Origin: Prevotellaceae bacterium
GTDB lineage: Bacteria; Bacteroidota; Bacteroidia; Bacteroidales; UBA932
DNA length: 8,703 nucleotides
Reading direction: 5' to 3'
Assembly: GCA_031258915.1 (NCBI GenBank)
Contig: JAIRMD010000006.1
Span: 1-8,703, forward strand
Made by a program: the position numbers and the translations under genes. This document shows positions 5,440-8,703 of the stretch, piece by piece. The notes beneath the pieces were generated by a model. That model did no database searches, had not been told where the DNA came from, and was given only the letters and a program-made list of their open reading frames with translations. Position 1 is the first letter of the stretch, and each line of letters opens with the position of its first letter.

Positions 5440-7455
5440 ATGAGCTACAAACCATACATACTGCTGTGGGCGGCGCTTGGGGGAAACTTTTGTGCGCAAG
5501 CGCAGGGGGTGAGCTGCGCACCTGACCGGATAGCATTTACGGCAACCGTTGCCGTGGGGCAGGCATCTGCGGGGCAGAGCTTTACGGTTACGGCCGCAGG
5601 CTTTGGCGGCAGCATTACCGTTCAGCCCAGCTCGCAGGTGGAAATATCGCAGACAGGCAAGGCATACCAGCGCACCCCCATAACCGTAGCTGCCGGCGAT
5701 GCTGCATCGGGCCAAACCCTCTACGTGCGCTTTGCCCCTACCTGTAGCGGATTTTCCGACAGCATCATCACCGGCTCCGTTATTTTTCTCAACCATCACA
5801 ACGAGCTGCTTGGCAGCATAGCGGTAACGGGCACCGTGCAGCAGGAGAGCGCAACGGGCGGGCAGCCTTTTAAGGTGGCAACCCTCAACACCGAATGGCT
5901 CGGCTGCCCCGAAAACGGCCCCAGCAACAAATCGCTGCAAATGAAAAATATGGCAAGCGTCATCGGCGGGATAGATGCAGACGTAATTGCGCTACAGGAA
6001 GTTACCAATAACCCAACAAAAAGCCTCGATACCGTGCTGGCGCACCTGGGCAGCGAATGGGGAGGGTACGTTGTACCCCACAACCCGGCGAGCTGCACCC
6101 AAAGCGAGGCGATTGCCTACAGAAAAAGCCGGGTAACCCTCGCGGGTACTCCTCTCCTTATGAGCAACGCCGGCGATCATCAGGCGTGGTCGAGCGGCCG
6201 CTACCCCGTTGAGTTTAAGCTTGAGGTGAATATCAACGGAAGCCGCTACATTCCCATCACGCTCATCAACCTGCACGCCAAAGCCTACGCCGACCCCGCG
6301 AGCTACGCCCGCCGCGCGCAGGCGTCGCAGGGGCTAAAGGCGCTGCTCGACAGCACCGGCTACAGCTCGCAAAACCTGATAGTGCTGGGGGATTACAACG
6401 ACGATATTGACGTATCGACGTACAGCAACGCGGCTTCGCCCTACAAAAATTTTGCGGACGATAGCCTCCGCTACCGCTTTCTTACCAGCCCAATCAGCGC
6501 GACGCAATCCCTGATAGATCACATCATGATTTCCGACGAGCTGCTCCGATTTTACATCCCCGAAAGCGTGAAAAGAGATACCGATGTAACGAGCCGCATC
6601 CCCGACTACGAGGTTACTACCTCCGACCACATCCCTGTGAGCGCAGCGTTTGCCTTTGGCAAGCAGGAGCAGGCAATGCCGGTAGCCGACCTCTACATCG
6701 TTAACCGCAGCGACGAGCAACGCTTCGAGCTGCCTGCATACAGCACAGCCAACCTGCCGCTGAGCTACGCCATAGACAGCGGCGCTGCCGCATCGCTCAA
6801 CCGGCGCATGGTAACGCTGTTCGATACGGGCATGGTGCGCATGGCGGTGTGGCAACCGGGGGATATTGCCCATGCGCCCGTTGCCAAGTTTTTCTACCTG
6901 CAGGCAACAGACCGCAACGTTGCCCCAAAAATCGTTGCTCATCCTGCCAAGCAGGATGTGGAGCTGCGGGGAGCGGCTGTTTTTTCCGTGCAGGCAACCG
7001 GAACAAAGCTGCGCTACCAGTGGAAAAAAGACGGCAACAACATTGCGGGGGCAACGTCGCTCCGGTACTCCATTGCCCGCGTCGGCAGCGCTCACGCAGG
7101 CTACTACTCGTGCGCGGTAAGCAACGATATGGGCAGCGTAACGTCGCAGGCAGCGCCGCTATGCATAGGCGCCACCTGCCCCGCCGTCGCCACTACTGCG
7201 GATAAAAGCGCTTTTTTAAGCCACGTCAAAGCTTACCCCAACCCTGTGCACCAAACATTTTTTGCAGAAACCGCCGCCGGGAGCATTGCTGCGGTGCGCG
7301 TATGCAGCATCAGCGGAGCAACGGTTTACGAGCAGAAAAACGTACACGCTCCGGCGCTGAGCATTGCCACGCACGGCTGGAGAAGCGGCATCTACGTTGC
7401 TACGATTATTTCCGACAGGGGAGAAAAAGTAGCGAAAATATTAGTGAAAAAATAA
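5440..7455 (+). CDS. Secreted endonuclease/exonuclease/phosphatase-family protein with Ig-like domain and type IX sorting tail
   Basis: This 671-residue exported protein starts at ATG 5440, 10 bp after the activase stop. Residues 1-21 form a short signal peptide (cleavage near AQAQ). Residues 27-133 form a beta-sandwich typical of Bacteroidota surface proteins. The EEP domain covers about 144-404 with its expected catalytic set: N150 in TLNTEW, E187 in LQEV, H279 in NLHA, D318 and N320 in GDYND, D360/H361 in IDH and D396/H397 in SDH. This metal-dependent fold cleaves phosphodiesters in nucleic acids, or phosphates in lipids and inositols. An Ig-like domain follows (about 495-576; W528 and GYYSC with C558, first cysteine absent). 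The C-terminus (about 597-671) has the YPNP start and the short strands of a type A type IX secretion signal, ending in KILVKK. DNA is the likeliest substrate, but this is inference. Its position between activase genes looks accidental. Confidence 0.9.
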   Translation: MSYKPYILLWAALGGNFCAQAQGVSCAPDRIAFTATVAVGQASAGQSFTVTAAGFGGSITVQPSSQVEISQTGKAYQRTPITVAAGDAASGQTLYVRFAPTCSGFSDSIITGSVIFLNHHNELLGSIAVTGTVQQESATGGQPFKVATLNTEWLGCPENGPSNKSLQMKNMASVIGGIDADVIALQEVTNNPTKSLDTVLAHLGSEWGGYVVPHNPASCTQSEAIAYRKSRVTLAGTPLLMSNAGDHQAWSSGRYPVEFKLEVNINGSRYIPITLINLHAKAYADPASYARRAQASQGLKALLDSTGYSSQNLIVLGDYNDDIDVSTYSNAASPYKNFADDSLRYRFLTSPISATQSLIDHIMISDELLRFYIPESVKRDTDVTSRIPDYEVTTSDHIPVSAAFAFGKQEQAMPVADLYIVNRSDEQRFELPAYSTANLPLSYAIDSGAAASLNRRMVTLFDTGMVRMAVWQPGDIAHAPVAKFFYLQATDRNVAPKIVAHPAKQDVELRGAAVFSVQATGTKLRYQWKKDGNNIAGATSLRYSIARVGSAHAGYYSCAVSNDMGSVTSQAAPLCIGATCPAVATTADKSAFLSHVKAYPNPVHQTFFAETAAGSIAAVRVCSISGATVYEQKNVHAPALSIATHGWRSGIYVATIISDRGEKVAKILVKK

Positions 7456-7493
7456 ATTCTATGACTCCAAATTTCAAATTACAATAGCTCATC

Positions 7494-8703
7494 ATGCTTT
7501 TATTAGAAAATATAAACGAGGTAGACAGGCATAAAAAGAAGCAGCTTATATGCAAGGGTTGCGAAAACCACTGCACCATCAGCCGGTTTGAGTTTGAGAA
7601 CGGCAACGTATTCTTTGGCGGAAACAAGTGCGAGCGCATTTTTTCGAGCAAGGGCAAAACCGATAAAAAGGGGTTCAACTTGCTGCGCTACAAGTACGAC
7701 CTGCTGTTTGGCAAGGCCGTAACCGTGCGCGCCGACTTCGATACGCTCACCATCGGCATACCCCGTGCGCTCAACGTGTACGAAAATTTTCCGTTTTGGA
7801 ATACCCTGCTTACGCAGTGCGGCGCCAACGTGGTGCTTTCGGAGCCATCCACCATGGCGCTGTACGAAAAGGGCATGGGCACGGTGATGAGCGACAACAT
7901 CTGCTTTCCGGCAAAGCTGGTGCACGGGCATATTTTTGACCTTGCCGAAAAAAAGGTTGACCGGATTTTTATGCCCATGGTGTTTCGCGAAAAGGAGACC
8001 GCACCGGCGCACAACACCTTCAACTGCCCCATCGTGACGGGCTACGCCGAGGTGGTAAAGAGCGCCATTAACCCCAAAAAGCGGTGGAACATCGGGGTGG
8101 ACGCGCCCACCGTTACCTTTCGCGACGAGGCGCTGCTCCGGGCGGCCTGCCGCGAGTACATCGAGTCGCTCAGCGATCACGGGCTGAAGGTGAACGCTTC
8201 GGCGTTCAACCGCGCATTCCGCGAAGCCCTTGCAGCGCAGCGCACCTTCAAGGAAGCCTTGCTGGAAAAAGGCGGCGAAATCATTAAAGAGTCGGTGCGC
8301 GACGGACGGCAGCTCATGGTCGTTGCCGGGCGGCCCTACCACGTTGACCCGCTCATCAACCAGCAAACGGCGGAGATGCTGACGGAGCTGGGCGCCAACG
8401 TAGTTACTGAGGACGTGCTGCCCAACGTGGAAACCGAAAAGACCGACCTCTACCTCTCGCAGTGGGGCTACCCTGCCCGCATCACCAACGCCGCTAAGTG
8501 GGTAGCCGCCCAGCCGTCGAACGTGCGCATGGTGCAGCTCAACTCGTTTGGCTGCGGCCCCGACGCCATCATCACCGACGAGGTGAAGGAGGTGCTGCAG
8601 GTCGCCGGCAAAAACAACAACCTCATCCGCGTGGACGAAATCAGCAGCACCGGCTCCATACGGCTGCGGCTGCGCTCGGTGGTGGAGTTTGCAAAGTACA
8701 GCG
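7494..8703 (+). CDS. Activase-associated cysteine-cluster/DUF2229 protein, 3' end beyond window
   Basis: The frame starts at ATG 7494, the first possible start after the in-frame stop at 7485-7487, and runs open for 403 codons to the window edge. Residues 20-27 carry CKGCENHC, with a fourth cysteine at 46, a likely iron-sulfur ligand set. About residues 86-190 match the DUF2229 pattern: TIGIPRALNVYENFPFWNTL, then SDNICFPAKLVHGH (133-146) and the cysteine in FNCP (178). Later parts, VVAGRPYHVDPLINQQ (276-291) and QLNSFGCGPDAI (348-359), resemble subunits of 2-hydroxyacyl-CoA dehydratases. In many Bacteroidota this sequence is the direct continuation of the double ATPase encoded here at 3669-5429, so the two products probably form one complex. 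A third gene now separates them. The product is cytoplasmic, with no signal peptide. Confidence 0.88.
   Translation, partial: MLLLENINEVDRHKKKQLICKGCENHCTISRFEFENGNVFFGGNKCERIFSSKGKTDKKGFNLLRYKYDLLFGKAVTVRADFDTLTIGIPRALNVYENFPFWNTLLTQCGANVVLSEPSTMALYEKGMGTVMSDNICFPAKLVHGHIFDLAEKKVDRIFMPMVFREKETAPAHNTFNCPIVTGYAEVVKSAINPKKRWNIGVDAPTVTFRDEALLRAACREYIESLSDHGLKVNASAFNRAFREALAAQRTFKEALLEKGGEIIKESVRDGRQLMVVAGRPYHVDPLINQQTAEMLTELGANVVTEDVLPNVETEKTDLYLSQWGYPARITNAAKWVAAQPSNVRMVQLNSFGCGPDAIITDEVKEVLQVAGKNNNLIRVDEISSTGSIRLRLRSVVEFAKYS

Noticed and set aside
7461..7487. An 8-codon frame starting ATG just upstream of the DUF2229 gene
   Set aside because: It is too short to defend, with no supporting signal; its stop merely closes the frame before the real start.
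7503..8366. A 287-residue open frame antisense to the DUF2229 gene
   Set aside because: The plus strand encodes conserved family motifs throughout. GC-rich codon use makes long antisense frames common here, as at 6334-7095 and 3663-4241.

Overview
The window looks like a chromosomal piece of a Bacteroidota bacterium, most likely of the order Bacteroidales. Four signs support this: a type IX secretion C-terminal tail on a secreted protein, two promoters with the phylum-specific -7 element TAnnTTTG and a TTG about 20 nt upstream, no Shine-Dalgarno sequences at gene starts, and GC-rich genes separated by AT-rich gaps. A functional type IX tail argues against a typical gut Bacteroides. This placement is inferred from sequence features only.

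Layout. Positions 1-590 hold no gene but are packed with short perfect hairpins, a 9-bp tandem repeat and a 31-nt inverted repeat. A small exported protein of unknown function lies on the minus strand (591-1058). The gap 1059-2004 carries two divergent promoters (minus 1651-1681, plus 1730-1760). The minus promoter is followed about 300 nt later by a good intrinsic terminator (1344-1393). The two ends delimit a candidate structured noncoding RNA that contains a (CA)20 tract, read on the plus strand as (TG)20. The plus promoter points at a small HTH protein gene (2005-2262), which overlaps a HI0933-family flavoprotein gene (about 2252-3517) that lacks an ordinary start codon.

After a 150-bp gap come three collinear genes. 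The first (3669-5429) encodes two tandem BcrAD/BadFG ATPase domains of a 2-hydroxyacyl-CoA dehydratase activase. The third (7494 to the window edge) begins with a cysteine cluster followed by a DUF2229-type region. In many Bacteroidota these parts form one long polypeptide. Here they are separate genes, with an unrelated secreted endonuclease/exonuclease/phosphatase-family gene (5440-7455) between them.

How the genes may work together. The two activase parts would be expected to co-operate in ATP-driven low-potential electron transfer to a CoA-ester dehydratase or reductase in the cytoplasm. The nuclease-like protein is predicted to be exported and attached or released by type IX secretion, so it has no evident link to its flanking genes. 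The HTH protein and the flavoprotein are probably co-transcribed. The most unusual features are the candidate RNA gene with its microsatellite, the split activase, and the mini-hairpin island at the left edge.
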